Positions 63,631-64,000 of a DNA stretch of 64,000 nt are shown piece after piece (the stretch's first letter is position 1; every line of letters starts with the position of its first letter). The stretch is from JBHELB01 sp041859045. Its GTDB lineage: Bacteria > Hydrogenedentota > Hydrogenedentia > Hydrogenedentales > SLHB01. Made by a program: the position numbers and the translations under genes. A model generated the notes under the pieces. It was not told where the DNA came from, did not search any database, and worked only from the letters and a program-made list of their open reading frames with translations. The DNA is taken from contig JBHELB010000060.1 in the NCBI GenBank assembly GCA_041859045.1, positions 1 to 64,000 on the forward strand, written 5' to 3'.

Positions 63631-64000
63631 ATGAGACGAAACCGCGGAGAATTCATCATCGCACTGGGTATGCGCGGCATCACGTACGGCATCGTCGCCA
63701 TCGTGGCGTACATGGTCTTTGACATCGTGGTCAAGGGCGCGCCCTCGATCACTCCCTCTTTTCTGTTTCAGAGTCCGCGCGAAAGCGGCGCGGAAGGCGG
63801 TATTTTCCCCGCGATTCTCGGCACGTTCTACCTCATCCTGGGCACGGTTGCAGTGGCATTGCCCCTTGGCATGGGCAGCGCCATCTACCTCTCCGAGTAC
63901 GCGCATCAGGGCCGCTTCACGCAGCTTGTGCGTCTGGCGATCATCACGCTCGCGGGCGTGCCTTCGATTGTCTTCGGGTTATTCGGTCTCGGCCTCTTTG
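63631..64000 (+). CDS. pstA: phosphate ABC transporter permease PstA, cut by the window edge
   Basis: ATG 63631, one nt after the pstC stop; 123 codons visible. First TM helix, then GGIFPAILGTFYLILGTVAVALPLGMGSAIYLSEYA and SIVFGLFGLGLF, homologous to the same part of PstC and typical of PstA. pstB and phoU probably follow outside the window. Confidence 0.92.
   Translation, partial: MRRNRGEFIIALGMRGITYGIVAIVAYMVFDIVVKGAPSITPSFLFQSPRESGAEGGIFPAILGTFYLILGTVAVALPLGMGSAIYLSEYAHQGRFTQLVRLAIITLAGVPSIVFGLFGLGLF

Overview
High-GC (roughly 60%+) bacterial chromosome segment with dense, mostly short-spaced genes, frequent 4-nt ATGA start/stop overlaps and Shine-Dalgarno (SD) sequences of the AGGAGG/GGGGA type. 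Several traits indicate a Gram-negative cell: an alginate-export-type porin, three predicted lipoproteins, lipid-A-N-like membrane proteins and an O-antigen ligase. DapL (the LL-diaminopimelate aminotransferase route), the GxGYxYP and CBM9-like proteins, a GH38 mannosidase, a corrinoid-type UroD homologue and the mixed signalling genes suggest an uncultured heterotrophic lineage near Planctomycetota/PVC, such as Hydrogenedentota. That assignment is inference only; no 16S or other phylogenetic marker was compared.

Layout. 1-3608: pgsA-alr-NYN nuclease and a GT4. 3666-7842 (leftward): SIMPL protein, PilZ, NAD kinase, DapL, LOG protein. 7916-12347: PIG-L deacetylase, ROK-like protein and two divergent lipoproteins. 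12376-17075: menF-menD-menH and a CBM9-like protein. 17126-28691: GT39, secreted S1 protease, mutS, GH38 alpha-mannosidase, porin. 28780-36152: CheX-like phosphatase, alpha/beta hydrolase, STAS protein, glycogen phosphorylase, UroD-like protein, lexA and an exported MsrA. 36251-38116: GxGYxYP protein. 38360-44540: a five-gene histidine-kinase/receiver operon behind a near-consensus promoter. 44594-55704 (leftward): Wzy-TPR protein, a GT39/LAB_N/GT2 module, hemE with a uronate-isomerase-like gene, manC and a WecA-like transferase. 56081-61812: lytic transglycosylase, GT2, nucleotidyltransferase-like protein, GT39, GT4. 61863-64000: pstS-pstC-pstA, cut by the window edge.

How the genes fit together. 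Two blocks (44.6-55.7 kb and 56.1-61.8 kb) look like envelope polysaccharide and lipid-glycosylation functions. The 38-44.5 kb operon is the best candidate for an undescribed system. It has three complete kinases, one receiver-DHp protein with no ATPase domain and one stand-alone receiver, but no DNA-binding output. Two of its proteins share an uncharacterised helical sensor-like domain, and two share a C-x10-C-x2-C motif in PAS-like regions.

Non-coding highlights: a 109-nt element predicted to fold as a four-way junction (30269-30377), an 83-nt dispersed repeat in two copies (34.5 and 56.0 kb), a long inverted repeat (8.8-9.0 kb), a CTG-N10-CAG candidate LexA operator, an 11-bp-period candidate Pho box before pstS, and two probable leaderless promoters (mutS, lytic transglycosylase). 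I saw no rRNA, tRNA, CRISPR array, transposase or prophage gene. All reading was by eye; no homology search or folding program was run.
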